A stretch of DNA of 64,000 bases from CAYXDO01 sp964463485 (GTDB lineage Bacteria; Myxococcota; Kuafuiibacteriia; Kuafuiibacteriales; Kuafuiibacteriaceae), in the NCBI GenBank assembly GCA_964463485.1, contig CAYXDO010000039.1, positions 9,931-73,930 on the forward strand, read 5' to 3'. Below the pieces are notes generated by a model that had not been told where the DNA came from, made no database searches, and saw only the letters and a program-made list of their open reading frames with translations. This document shows, piece after piece, positions 51,130 through 61,059 of the stretch. Made by a program: the position numbers and the translations under genes. Each line of letters begins with the position of its first letter. Within the stretch, counting starts at the first letter, position 1.

Positions 51130-52386
51130 TTGAAAACGCTGACATCCACCGCCGTGCTCGCGGGAGTGTTGATGGTCGCTTCCGCGTCACGCGCGCAGGA
51201 AGTGAACCCGCAGACCCCCGCGACCTCTTCCAGCACCGTCGCAGCGCCCGCGGTGCCCGAAGTCCCGGCTGTACCCGCGGTGCCCGAAGCCCCAGCCGAA
51301 GCCCCAGCCGTACCCGCGGCTCCTGAAGCTCCGGCCGTACCACCGGCGCCTGCGGCTCCCGAAGTCCCTGCGGCGTCCGCGACGCCCGCTCCCGCGGAGA
51401 CGCCGCCGGCTCCTGCGCCCACGGAAGCTGCGGCGACGGCCGAGGCCAAACCGGAAGAGGTGACGAAGCCGTGGAGCGTCGACGTCGTCGTCGGACAGTC
51501 CATCGGGGCGGGCGCTTTCGTGTCCGACGAGTATGTGCGTTCGCCGGCCTACGGTTACGCAGTCACCGCGATCGGCAAGTACAAGATCCTGCCGAAGCTC
51601 TCGGCCTCGGCGAGGATCGACTTCGATCAGCAACTCACCGTCACGAACCAAGACGGGGGCACGGAGCCTCGGGAATTCTTCTTTCGCGAGACGCGCTTGG
51701 GCCTGTCCTCGCCTTTCTTCGAGCATGAGGACACCGGCATTGGCCTGACCGGCGGGCTCTCGCTGCGACTGCCAACGGACAAAGCGTCGCAGGCCGCGGG
51801 CAGAGTTTTCTCCCTCGTAGCGTCTTTGAGCGGCGCCAAGACCTTCGAGAAGCTAGGTCCTGGAGATCTATCGATCACGATTCTCGGGAGCTTTCGAAAG
51901 AACTTTGGTGCAGGGACGCAGCGCAACCTGCCCGATTCGGCGGTCGTCTGCAGGCCCGGAAACACCAGCTCATCTGGCGAGTGTCTGACCAGCTTTGCAA
52001 CCGGCCAGCACAGCTTCGCCGAGAGCATCACTCTCGACTACACCTTCCTTGAGGATTTCACGTTCACGCTCGATTTCGGCATGGCGCACGCCCTCTCGAC
52101 GGATCTCTCGGAGAGCGACCTTCCATCGCAGTTTGCCGGCAATGTCGGCCATAGCCCGAACGGGAAGACCGGCAGCCCGCAAGCTGACTATATGAACAGC
52201 AGCATCGTCCTCGCTTACCAATTCACTGATTTCTTCAGCGCCGACTTCGGTCTCGGGACGGCATTCCTGCCGCCCTACATCCAGAATGGATCGAACGCAA
52301 AACGGGTTCGCTTCCCATTCTTCGATTTCGAGAGCACGGCTCTCAACTACTCATCTTTCGCCTTGAATTTGAATTTCACGCTCTGA
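51130..52386 (+). CDS. Outer-membrane beta-barrel protein with Ala/Pro/Val linker
   Basis: A 418-residue exported protein from TTG 51130. The signal peptide is MKTLTSTAVLAGVLMVASA, cleaved near SRA-QE. Residues about 25-115 are a long Ala/Pro/Val/Glu-rich linker (repeats like PEVPAVPAVPEAPAE). Residues about 120-418 form a barrel of alternating strands (YAVTAIGKYKILPKLSASAR, REFFFRETRLGLSSPFF, YTFLEDFTFTLDFGMAHAL) and end in FALNLNFTL, a typical outer-membrane C-terminus. It starts the plus-strand block with the two metalloproteases, whose first gene begins 17 bases after it, so it may help display or export them. Confidence 0.82.
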   Translation: MKTLTSTAVLAGVLMVASASRAQEVNPQTPATSSSTVAAPAVPEVPAVPAVPEAPAEAPAVPAAPEAPAVPPAPAAPEVPAASATPAPAETPPAPAPTEAAATAEAKPEEVTKPWSVDVVVGQSIGAGAFVSDEYVRSPAYGYAVTAIGKYKILPKLSASARIDFDQQLTVTNQDGGTEPREFFFRETRLGLSSPFFEHEDTGIGLTGGLSLRLPTDKASQAAGRVFSLVASLSGAKTFEKLGPGDLSITILGSFRKNFGAGTQRNLPDSAVVCRPGNTSSSGECLTSFATGQHSFAESITLDYTFLEDFTFTLDFGMAHALSTDLSESDLPSQFAGNVGHSPNGKTGSPQADYMNSSIVLAYQFTDFFSADFGLGTAFLPPYIQNGSNAKRVRFPFFDFESTALNYSSFALNLNFTL

Positions 52387-52403
52387 CCTACGAGGAAACA
52401 ACC

Positions 52404-55400
52404 GTGACGAGCACGAATCATCGCTCCGAAAACTCACGAGGCGCGGACCCGACGAAGGTGGCCGTGGCCGCGTGGGCCTTGGGTCTGTTCGCTCTCGCGT
52501 GCGAGGGCCGGAACCCAGACATCAACACCGTCCAACCTGGTTATGTGAAGAAGTCACTCTTCCAAACCAGCGACGAATGGTATTACCGCCGCACGATCGC
52601 CAAGTCCGAAGTCACCAACGCCTACGCCATCGAAGGGCAGGGTGACCTTTGGATCGACCGCATCAAGTGGCGCATCGAGGAGAACATCCTCGTCGCCTAC
52701 CGGCCCCACGAAGGTATCCCAGGGACCGAGCAGGAAGAGTGGGACGGCGCCACCAACATCCAGGGCAGCGTCCTGGCGGCCTGGCCGATCGTCTCTCACT
52801 TCGACATCATTCGCGGGTACGACCCGGCCACCGGCAACACGACCAACACGATCGACGAGAATCAGTCCGATCGGACCTGGTATCAGCGTGAGTTCATGCG
52901 CGTGAACTGGTCGAACAACCTCGTCGAAGGTGACTACGCGGCGGGCTGGGGTATCGCTGAGTTCCCGATCTCGTACATCTCGACGGGAGCGCGCTGGGCG
53001 AACCTCGACACCGAGCCGACCAACCCCTTCGCGTCGCGTTTCGAAGAGGACTACATCGAAGTCAACGACAACGTCTTCTTGGCGATGGACATCTACGGCT
53101 GCGCGGTCATGACCGGCTTCACGGACGGCGCGTGGTACGATTTCCCTGGCGCGGGCTGCGGCTTCGGCGAGGCCAAGCTCCGCCATAGCTTCTCTCGCAT
53201 CAAGACGCCGTCTGACTTCATCCCGCGCAGCTTCCCGGACTCGGTGGTTCGCACCGACAAGACCACGGGCAAGCCGATCTACGACGCGGACACCGGCGAA
53301 GTCGTTCGCGAGCCCATCTATAGCCGTTTCGGTATCTTCCGCATCGAGACCCCGACTTATGACGAGGGCTACGGGCTCACCGAGTCAGGCCGCAACTTCC
53401 GCGCGATGATCTTCAACATCTGGGAGAAGCAGCGGGACGCCAATGGGTTCGAGATTCCGATCAAGGATCGCACGCCGAAGCCACTCATCTACTATCTCAA
53501 CGCCGAGTTCCCGCCCCGTTGGCGTGAGGCCGCGCGGCACGTCTCGGACGACTACAACAAGGTCTGGACCAAGATGGTCGCTGATTTGCTCGAGACGACC
53601 GAGGACGGTCTGACCCAGCGTTTCGGCAACGGCCAGACGTTCCGGATGTACGAGATTCGCGACAACGATTGCAACGCGAACCACATCAAAGACTTCGTGG
53701 GTGACGATGCAAATCTCCAGTTCGCGGTTCGTCGCGCCGTCTGCAAGGAGCACGAGACGTGTGACGATCCGATGTCGATGATCGGCCTCGGCAACCTCGA
53801 AGAGGTCTGCACCTCGCTCGAGGCGGCCACCCGAGATCCAGAGACCGGCACGGCCGGTTTCCAGTGGCAGCGCGTTGGTGACGTTCGCACGAAGATGTTG
53901 ATTTGGCTCAACAACCCGCAGCAGTCAGGCTGGGGTGGGTACGGCCCGATGCACGCAGACTACCGCACGGGTGAGACCGTGGGCTCGTCAGCGTTCATTC
54001 GCGGGCCGGTGTACGAGACCTTCGTCTCGACGATCGTGGACTGGATCGAGCTCATCAACGACGAGAAGACCGTCGACGACATCATCTGGGGCCAAGATAT
54101 TCGCAAGCACGTAGCGGCGACGCAGGAGAAGTTGATTCACCTGACCACCGCGCGGGCCGACCAAAGCTTCGCGCTCGAGATGGACAAGCGCTTCGCACGA
54201 CTTGGTCGCACCAAGCAGGAGCTCCTCCGCGAGGTCGATCCGAGCTGGCAACTCACTCGGCTCGAGAAGGTCAAGGGCACCCGCGTCGAAGAGGCGATGG
54301 CCAGCGCCTACGGCGACAGCGAAGCGTACCAGGCCTTGGTGGCCCTGGCCGAGAACGGCCGCTGGCACCCGAGCCGCCCGGTGCCCGAGAACGTCCGCGA
54401 AAAGCTGACTCCAAGCGGTCGCATCACGCAGCTCAACCCGTTCAGCCCGAGCATGCAGCGAGCTCGTCGTGCGCTCACGAACGCAGGCTTCTGTTTCCTC
54501 GAGCATGACTTCGACCCACACTGGGCCGGGCTCGCTTTCCAACTCAAGGGCCTGCCCCGCGAGCAGCGTTACGAGATCATCGGCAACCTCACGCTCGAGC
54601 ACGTGTTCGCGCATGAAATCGGCCACAACTTCGGGTTGTCGCACAACTTCGAGGGCACCTACGACGCGCTCAACTATTACGACGGGTTCTGGTCGGTGAA
54701 CGGCGACGGCGACGGCCCCGTGGCGGACGCCTCGGCGGACGAGAAGGTCCAGAGCCGCTACGACGAGAAGCGGAACACGTCCGTGATGGAGTACCTCTCC
54801 GCCAAGGGTGCGTTCTCTGCTCGGCTGGGTCGTTATGACGAGGCGGCGTTCCGATTCGCCTACGGCAATCAGATCCAAGTCTTCGGCGACGACACGACCC
54901 GGCTAGGCGACGACATGAACAACGACGGTCGGATTGACTATCATGAGTCTCGCGCTTGGCGTGAGATGAACGACTACAACAAGATCCCGGCCAAGCTCTG
55001 TGGTGGGACCGCATGTTCCAGCCGCGAGGAGATCCAGCAGCGGGTCAACAACCGCAAATGGGTGAGTTGGGATCCGCAGAATCCGCCCGCGAACGAGGTT
55101 CCGTACCTCTTCTGCGACAACTACTACGACCGGGTGACGCCGACCTGCGCCACCTTCGACTACGGCTCGAGCCTGCGAGAGATCCACGCGAACTACTACT
55201 CGATGTGGTCGGACTACTTCTTCTTCAACAACTTCAGCCGCGATCGCCTCCAGCCGATCAGCTGGTCGGTGTACTCAGCGCTGTACCCGATGTTCTACGC
55301 CATGCTGAACCTCGGCATCGTGAATCAGTACATGTATTACCACCGAGTCTTGGATCCGGATTTCTTCGAGACCGACCTCGGCAAGGACATGCTGACCACG

Positions 55401-56375
55401 GTGGCCAACGGACTGAACATGGCGGCCGAAGTCATGAGCACGCCGGAGCCCGTTCGGATGTGCCCGTGGCCTGGCACGACCGCTCCGCAGGTCTTCATCC
55501 CGTTTTACTACATCGCGGACTGCGACGAGCGCGCCGCCATCAACAGCCAGTATGCGGTGGACGCAGAGGCCATTCAGTTGCCGCTCGGGGTGGCCCGACC
55601 GGCGACCATCGGCTTCACCGAAGACTTCGTCGACTACAACCTCGAGTTCATCGGGTCGTTCTTCGACAAGTCCAACGTGCTCTGGCTGCTCGGCTACTAC
55701 TACCCGGCGATGTTCCGCTTCATGTACGAGCTCGATTTCCGCAGCTACGAGGCTGGTACTTACCGGCTGTTCGAGCCTGAGCTTCGTGACTTCTACGATC
55801 GCATGATGACTTTGGACCCGTATCGCATCGAGCAGGACACTGCGCTCGACTTCGGCTCCTACTGGTGCCGCGATCCTGGCAATCCAGCGATGGCGTACCG
55901 TGGGAGCTTCGAGGCTCGACGTATGCTCGACCCGGTCAGCGGCCAGGCCGACCCCGGTGCGACGGCGTCATGCCTCAACGCGAGCGTGGTCTTCCCCAGC
56001 TTGCTCCGCAACATGCCGTTCGACGCGATGTTCTGGGCGTACGCGCTCTACACCTCGCCGTTCGACAGCGAGCTCGACATGGGCAAGTCGCTCAAGGTGT
56101 TCGTGACGGGCGCCGACGACGAGTATCCGGATTGGCGCAACCTTCCGGACGAGCAAATCTGCAGCTGCGTAGACGAGCTCACTGGGCTCGACTACCGCGC
56201 CATTCGTCAGCCGGCCCCCGTTCCGGACCTCGGCTGTCGTCTCGTCGAGCGCGCCTGCCAGGCGCAGAACAATTACCTGCAAGACGAGTCGAACGACTTC
56301 CAGCGCGAGCGCTGGCGGTCTTGGATCGAACGTCTCGAATGGGCGCGTGACCTCTCGCGCGTGTTCGACCGGTGA
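52404..56375 (+). CDS. Giant zinc metalloprotease (metzincin-like), paralog 1
   Basis: A 1323-residue exported protein from GTG 52404 with a signal sequence ending near FALAC, possibly a lipoprotein. A complete zinc motif HEIGHNFGLSH (His737, Glu738, His741, Gly744, His747) marks a metzincin-type protease, preceded by TLEHVFA and followed by DALNYYDGFW. Residues about 40-250 and 560-730 are repeated in sequence style by the next gene (SLFQTSDEWYYRRTIAKSE, FDIIRGYDPATGNTTN), showing a duplication. Several aromatic-rich regions follow the catalytic part (SMWSDYFFFNNFSRDR, LLGYYYPAMFRFMYELDFR). Substrate unknown; a role in degrading prey or matrix protein is inference. Confidence 0.9.
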   Translation: MTSTNHRSENSRGADPTKVAVAAWALGLFALACEGRNPDINTVQPGYVKKSLFQTSDEWYYRRTIAKSEVTNAYAIEGQGDLWIDRIKWRIEENILVAYRPHEGIPGTEQEEWDGATNIQGSVLAAWPIVSHFDIIRGYDPATGNTTNTIDENQSDRTWYQREFMRVNWSNNLVEGDYAAGWGIAEFPISYISTGARWANLDTEPTNPFASRFEEDYIEVNDNVFLAMDIYGCAVMTGFTDGAWYDFPGAGCGFGEAKLRHSFSRIKTPSDFIPRSFPDSVVRTDKTTGKPIYDADTGEVVREPIYSRFGIFRIETPTYDEGYGLTESGRNFRAMIFNIWEKQRDANGFEIPIKDRTPKPLIYYLNAEFPPRWREAARHVSDDYNKVWTKMVADLLETTEDGLTQRFGNGQTFRMYEIRDNDCNANHIKDFVGDDANLQFAVRRAVCKEHETCDDPMSMIGLGNLEEVCTSLEAATRDPETGTAGFQWQRVGDVRTKMLIWLNNPQQSGWGGYGPMHADYRTGETVGSSAFIRGPVYETFVSTIVDWIELINDEKTVDDIIWGQDIRKHVAATQEKLIHLTTARADQSFALEMDKRFARLGRTKQELLREVDPSWQLTRLEKVKGTRVEEAMASAYGDSEAYQALVALAENGRWHPSRPVPENVREKLTPSGRITQLNPFSPSMQRARRALTNAGFCFLEHDFDPHWAGLAFQLKGLPREQRYEIIGNLTLEHVFAHEIGHNFGLSHNFEGTYDALNYYDGFWSVNGDGDGPVADASADEKVQSRYDEKRNTSVMEYLSAKGAFSARLGRYDEAAFRFAYGNQIQVFGDDTTRLGDDMNNDGRIDYHESRAWREMNDYNKIPAKLCGGTACSSREEIQQRVNNRKWVSWDPQNPPANEVPYLFCDNYYDRVTPTCATFDYGSSLREIHANYYSMWSDYFFFNNFSRDRLQPISWSVYSALYPMFYAMLNLGIVNQYMYYHRVLDPDFFETDLGKDMLTTVANGLNMAAEVMSTPEPVRMCPWPGTTAPQVFIPFYYIADCDERAAINSQYAVDAEAIQLPLGVARPATIGFTEDFVDYNLEFIGSFFDKSNVLWLLGYYYPAMFRFMYELDFRSYEAGTYRLFEPELRDFYDRMMTLDPYRIEQDTALDFGSYWCRDPGNPAMAYRGSFEARRMLDPVSGQADPGATASCLNASVVFPSLLRNMPFDAMFWAYALYTSPFDSELDMGKSLKVFVTGADDEYPDWRNLPDEQICSCVDELTGLDYRAIRQPAPVPDLGCRLVERACQAQNNYLQDESNDFQRERWRSWIERLEWARDLSRVFDR

Positions 56376-56391
56376 GTCGGGGAGGTTGGAG

Positions 56392-59300
56392 ATGTTCATG
56401 AAAGGCAATAGAATCCGAAGCCTCGGATGGACGGTCGCCTCCACCGCCGCGGCGCTGGCCATGTCGGCCTGCACGCCGAGCGTAGAGACGATCGATCGAA
56501 CCCAGCCGAACGCGCTGGCGAAGACTCAGTTCAAAGGTCTCTGGTACTACCGGGGCACGGTCATCGAGGGCGAGCCGGGTGCGGCCGTCACCGAGGGCAC
56601 CTCGGGCCGGTTCGACAAGATTCGGTGGGAGATCACCGAGGAGCTCCTCATCGGCTACCGGAGTTATGAGTTCCTGCCCTATGCCGAAGGCATGGATGAC
56701 GCGGGTCGCGACTTCTTCGGTTCGCCGGTGGTCGCGTACCCCATCCTGAGCCACTTCGACATCCAGCGGGACTACAACCGAACGACCGGAATCGAAAACA
56801 ACGTCATCGTCGAGAACACCACGGACCGCCCGTGGTTCGAGCGAAAGTACATTCGCGTCGACTGGACCCACAACGCCGTGGGCACGCCCACCGCGTTCCT
56901 GATCGGTTGGGAAAACTGGCCGGACGCTTGGTTCTCGGGCACCGCGATCGCGAGCTATTATACTCAGCCGCACCTCGACGAGGATCCGAACCGCCCGGTC
57001 TTCACCGAGGACTACTTCGACATCACGAACAACTACAAGATCTCGCCGAGCGACTACTTCTGCTACCTGATGCTGCTCTATAACGGCATTCCGCGGTGTG
57101 GCGCTCAGGACGTGAAGGTTCGCTTGTCGTTCAAACGGATCGACGCTACCGACGACTATGAGTCGCTCTACTACCCCGATTATCTGGAGCTGACCGACAA
57201 CGAGAACGAGAAGATCATGCTCGACCTCGATGGCCGTCCTTGCGACGCCACCCGAGATCCGTCTGATTGTCGAACGGCTTCGTTCCCGATGTTCGCCGCC
57301 TTTGGTGACTTCCGGGTGAGCCGCATCGCGTACGACCGCGAGCGTGAGTTCACGCGTACCGGTCGTATTTACCTCGCCGGTCGTTTCGACATCTGGAAGG
57401 AGTCCTACAACGACGTCGACGGCGCGCTGATCGATCCCGCCGACCGCACTCCGAAACCCATCGTCTACTATGGGACGGTGGATTTTCCGGCAGAGTTCTA
57501 TCCTCCGGCACAGGCTAACGCTGCTTCGTGGGCCAAGGCCTTCAACGAGACCGCTGCGTTCCTTCAGGGGATGAAGACGCCCGACAACCGCGGCGACATC
57601 GACGCCTTCAAGAATCGGTACGGGTTCGACATGTATCAGTTCCAGGTCAACGCCTGTAACGCAGAGAATCTCCGCAAGTATGTGAGTGACTCGGGTGAGC
57701 TCAGGAACGACCTCGAAGCGGCCGTCGCCAAGGTGGCTGGGTCCGTCGACAAGCTCACGCTCGCGAACATCGAGAAAGCCTGCGCCGTCGTGCAGGCCAC
57801 CGAGCTCGCGGCAGGTGCGACCCTCGATCCGAAGGTCGCCGCTCGCGATGGTAAGCGCCTCGCGTTCCAGTGGCAGCGCCTCGGCGACCTCCGGTACAAC
57901 TTCCAGAATTACTCGCACCAGTGGCTTGGCTATGGCCTCTGGGGCATCGCGCAGATCGCCGCCGACCCGGAGACGGGTGAGTACGTCAGCGCCCAGGCCA
58001 ACTACTTCGGCAAGACCGGCGACGTGATCGCCCAGGCCGAGGTCGATCGGGTGCAGTGGCTCAACGGGCAGCTCGATGACTACGAGCTGCTTCGAGGCGA
58101 CATCGCACGCAACGTCGTGACCTCACGTCGCGGACCCAAGAATGAACGGATTCGCAGCTCCGTCCGAGAGCTCCTCATGAAGAGCGACGCGGACGTGGTG
58201 GCCGAGGGCGGCGACGAGATGTTCAACAACTCCGGTTCCTCCAGCGAGAACGCGATGAAGGCCATGTTCGGCGGCACCAGCATCGAGCGTGAGCTCCTCG
58301 TGAACGATGAGATCCTGCGCGGAATGGCCGGACCGCTCTACTACCAGCCCCACGGCGCGGCCACGCAGGCCGCTCCTGGGTTGGGCCAAGGCTTCGGCAA
58401 CCTGACCGCGCCTGTGCCTGGCGAAGTCAGCGACGCCGCCTTGGCCATGGCGTCCCCCGTCAACTGGGGCGTAGGCCTCGAAAACAACGGGTACTGGAAG
58501 GCGTTCAAGGAAATGTCCGCGCGCAGCTACGAGATGGCTGACTTCTGGGATCCGATCACCGGCGGCATGGCGGACCTGCACAAAGACTCGACCCGCGACG
58601 AAATCTTCAGTTGGCTCCAGACCGAGTTCTACGCGGCCGTCGAAGGTCATGAAGTCGGCCACACGCTGGCTCTTCGCCACAACTTCGGCGCCTCGCAGGA
58701 CCCCCTCAATTACTCCAAGGAGTTCTGGGACGTTTACTGGAACAACGAGCCGAACCCGACCAACCCGAATCGTGGGTATGAGCACAAGTACTCATCGATC
58801 ATGGACTACGGTTTCGGTGCGTCGACCGAAGGTCTTCATGGCATCGGCGCCTACGACGAGGCGGGGATTCGCTTCATCTACGGCCAAATCATGGACGTCT
58901 GGAATCCCGAGAAGGTCGTGATGCCCGACTCGCGCAAGTTCGGCAGCTTCGCGCGTCGTTGCGGCCACGATTCCGCTGGCTACGGCTTCGACACGATGAA
59001 GTACTTCCTCGATTACAAGAGCATTCCTGGTCTCGTGAGTGTGGGTCCGGAGAACGCGGCGGCGGTCGAGGACTTGTACAAGGAGTTCGTGACGCGGCTC
59101 GAGGCCAACGCGGCTCAGGCCGGCGACGACAGCCAGTGCTACCTCTTCGTCTCGGATATCAACTGGCTCATGCGGGAGCTCGAGAAGCTCCCGGCCAAGA
59201 CCGAGAACATCTACGGCGCGCGAATGCTCGCGACCGTCGACGAGCTCGTCAGCCAGCAGAAGAGCATCCTCTTGAACCGACCCGAGTACGACGATCCGGC

Positions 59301-60762
59301 CACCAACTGGCAGCAGCTCGACGATCCCAGCACGCCGAACTGCATCGAAGGTCTCGAGTCTTCGGACTGCGCCGACGACGATCAAGATGGCGTCGCCGAC
59401 GACAAGGGCTTCGGCTGCCGACCAGGCGCCAATGGGTCGGTCGAGGGTTGCTACGAGAACGTGTTGCACCGAGTCGAGTACGAGTTCTGCCCCGATGAGT
59501 ACGCAGGCTACAGCCCTGGCTGCCAGCCCTACGACACCGGCGCCGACTTCCTCGAGTCGACCAACAACTTCATCCTTCGCTACGACCGAGATTACCTGTT
59601 CTCGAACTTCCGTCGCGACGCGTGGAGCTCCACCGGCTGGGGCAGCCCGGGCGCGTACATGTCGCGGCTCGAGGCTCGGACTTTGTTCCACATGACCAAC
59701 GTGTTCCGGTACTACCTGTACACGCGACGCACGGCCTTCGAGGCGCCGCTGTTCGAGAAGTGGGCCGAGGCTGCGTACCGAGGAATCAACTTCCTCGATC
59801 GCATCATTCAGACCCCCGAGCCGGGTCGGTACTGCCTCGACACCGCGAAGAACATGTACGTTCCGGACTACACCGTCTCGACCTGCAACGAGCCCTTCGA
59901 TGTCGGCCTCGGCTACGAGCAAGGCAAGTTCTTCAAGACGACGTGGACGAACGAGTACTACTACAAGGCCAATCGCGTCGGCACCTTCTGGGACAAGTGG
60001 GCGGCCATTCGCCAGATGACTTCGTCCTCCGGTACCTTCATTCGCGACTTCTCGGACCTCTTCGACCGGCGTGCGTTCTCTCTCGGCTACCTGCGAACCT
60101 ACGAAGACCCGATCATTCGGAGGTTCTCCGGACTGATCCGAAACGACCACACCGGCTATCAGCCGGCGGTCGTAACCGACGAGGACACGGGCGAGAAGTA
60201 CGTCCGCTACGCTCCGTTCTTCGACGAAGAGCGGCCCGAGACGGGTGAGTCGGTTCGTCGATGGCTCGAGGATGCCCCCAAGATCGCGCCGTCGTACTCA
60301 TGGACGCTCCAGTACATCGCGTTGGCCTATGCCATCTCGAACTTCTCCTCGATCAACGACTCGGCGCCCGAGTTCTATCGGTTCACCAAGATCGCGATCA
60401 AGGGCACGCCGGAAGACGTCGACTACCCGAGTGAGGTTCAAATGTTCGAGTTCGTCGATCCAGAGACTTCGATCACGTACCGAGCTCCGGAAGTTCCGGC
60501 GCGTCCGCGGCGTGAGTTCATCTCAGGCACGCCTGCGTATGAGCGAGGCTTCGAGTGGGGCATCGGCGCGGACATCTTGAGGGAAGCGCAGCGAATCAAG
60601 GACGAGGAGTGGACGCCCGCGCGCACCTCGTGTCCGGACCCCGTCGCTGGGGCTGAGAGCGAGGCGTGTCAGAGCTTCGAGCGCGCCCACAGGCATCTGC
60701 AGGAGCAGATCGGCTTCATCGACATCGTGCGTCGGTTCAATCGCCGCGCCGAGCTGCCCTGA
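56392..60762 (+). CDS. Giant zinc metalloprotease, paralog 2
   Basis: A 1456-residue putative lipoprotein from ATG 56392 (ATG 56398 is also possible), with the signal sequence ending in AMSAC; GGGGAGG lies about 5 bases before the ATG. The zinc motif is HEVGHTLALRH (His753, Glu754, His757, His763); the Gly of HExxHxxGxxH is Ala760. The layout follows the preceding gene throughout (LWYYRGTVIEGEP, FDIQRDYNRTTGIENN, HNFGASQDPLNYSKEFW, YLFSNFRRDAWSS) with about 130 extra residues. The TDxDQDGVADDKGFG stretch near 1000 is calcium-binding in style. The two genes are 16 bases apart and must be one transcript. The changed Gly may affect activity. Confidence 0.9.
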   Translation: MFMKGNRIRSLGWTVASTAAALAMSACTPSVETIDRTQPNALAKTQFKGLWYYRGTVIEGEPGAAVTEGTSGRFDKIRWEITEELLIGYRSYEFLPYAEGMDDAGRDFFGSPVVAYPILSHFDIQRDYNRTTGIENNVIVENTTDRPWFERKYIRVDWTHNAVGTPTAFLIGWENWPDAWFSGTAIASYYTQPHLDEDPNRPVFTEDYFDITNNYKISPSDYFCYLMLLYNGIPRCGAQDVKVRLSFKRIDATDDYESLYYPDYLELTDNENEKIMLDLDGRPCDATRDPSDCRTASFPMFAAFGDFRVSRIAYDREREFTRTGRIYLAGRFDIWKESYNDVDGALIDPADRTPKPIVYYGTVDFPAEFYPPAQANAASWAKAFNETAAFLQGMKTPDNRGDIDAFKNRYGFDMYQFQVNACNAENLRKYVSDSGELRNDLEAAVAKVAGSVDKLTLANIEKACAVVQATELAAGATLDPKVAARDGKRLAFQWQRLGDLRYNFQNYSHQWLGYGLWGIAQIAADPETGEYVSAQANYFGKTGDVIAQAEVDRVQWLNGQLDDYELLRGDIARNVVTSRRGPKNERIRSSVRELLMKSDADVVAEGGDEMFNNSGSSSENAMKAMFGGTSIERELLVNDEILRGMAGPLYYQPHGAATQAAPGLGQGFGNLTAPVPGEVSDAALAMASPVNWGVGLENNGYWKAFKEMSARSYEMADFWDPITGGMADLHKDSTRDEIFSWLQTEFYAAVEGHEVGHTLALRHNFGASQDPLNYSKEFWDVYWNNEPNPTNPNRGYEHKYSSIMDYGFGASTEGLHGIGAYDEAGIRFIYGQIMDVWNPEKVVMPDSRKFGSFARRCGHDSAGYGFDTMKYFLDYKSIPGLVSVGPENAAAVEDLYKEFVTRLEANAAQAGDDSQCYLFVSDINWLMRELEKLPAKTENIYGARMLATVDELVSQQKSILLNRPEYDDPATNWQQLDDPSTPNCIEGLESSDCADDDQDGVADDKGFGCRPGANGSVEGCYENVLHRVEYEFCPDEYAGYSPGCQPYDTGADFLESTNNFILRYDRDYLFSNFRRDAWSSTGWGSPGAYMSRLEARTLFHMTNVFRYYLYTRRTAFEAPLFEKWAEAAYRGINFLDRIIQTPEPGRYCLDTAKNMYVPDYTVSTCNEPFDVGLGYEQGKFFKTTWTNEYYYKANRVGTFWDKWAAIRQMTSSSGTFIRDFSDLFDRRAFSLGYLRTYEDPIIRRFSGLIRNDHTGYQPAVVTDEDTGEKYVRYAPFFDEERPETGESVRRWLEDAPKIAPSYSWTLQYIALAYAISNFSSINDSAPEFYRFTKIAIKGTPEDVDYPSEVQMFEFVDPETSITYRAPEVPARPRREFISGTPAYERGFEWGIGADILREAQRIKDEEWTPARTSCPDPVAGAESEACQSFERAHRHLQEQIGFIDIVRRFNRRAELP

Positions 60763-60775
60763 GCCTCCTCCTCGA

Positions 60776-60812
60776 GGCGGCCCGACCGTGGGCCGCCCGT
60801 TTCTCTCCTCAC
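60776..60812 (+). terminator. Rho-independent-like terminator
   Basis: A perfect 8-bp stem, GGCGGCCC (60776-60783) and GGGCCGCC (60790-60797), with a six-base loop lies 13 bases after the metalloprotease stop. It is followed by a CGTTTCTCTCCTC pyrimidine-rich run, so the T-tract is weak but present. Confidence 0.7.
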
Positions 60813-60873
60813 TTTGATCCCCGGATCCCTCCGCTTCGATCCCGCCCGTCTCTCGTCTCGTATCTTCGCCCGA

Positions 60874-60955
60874 ATTCGAGCACGAGCACGAACGAGTACG
60901 AGTACGAACCAGCACGAGCACGAACCAGCACGAGCACGAACGAGCACGAGTAGGA
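60874..60955. repeat. CGAGCACGA tandem low-complexity repeat
   Basis: A purine/C-rich run of CGAGCACGA, CGAGTACGA and CCAGCACGA units occupies the gap between the terminator and the next gene. It differs from the GGGCAC repeats at the end of the window but has the same six-base feel. No gene is evident in the 297-base gap. Confidence 0.85.
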
Positions 60956-61059
60956 GTTAGCAGGTCCCCGAAAAAGCTGGGAAAGGCGTGCCGTTACTTA
61001 GCCAAAGAGTCGCGCGCTTGATGATCGCGGTCGTTCGTGATGGTTCGAGTCTGGCGTCT

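Noticed and set aside
50843..51133. A 96-residue open frame in the divergent gap
   Set aside because: There is no ribosome site, signal peptide or family similarity, and it ends at the Shine-Dalgarno of the barrel gene.
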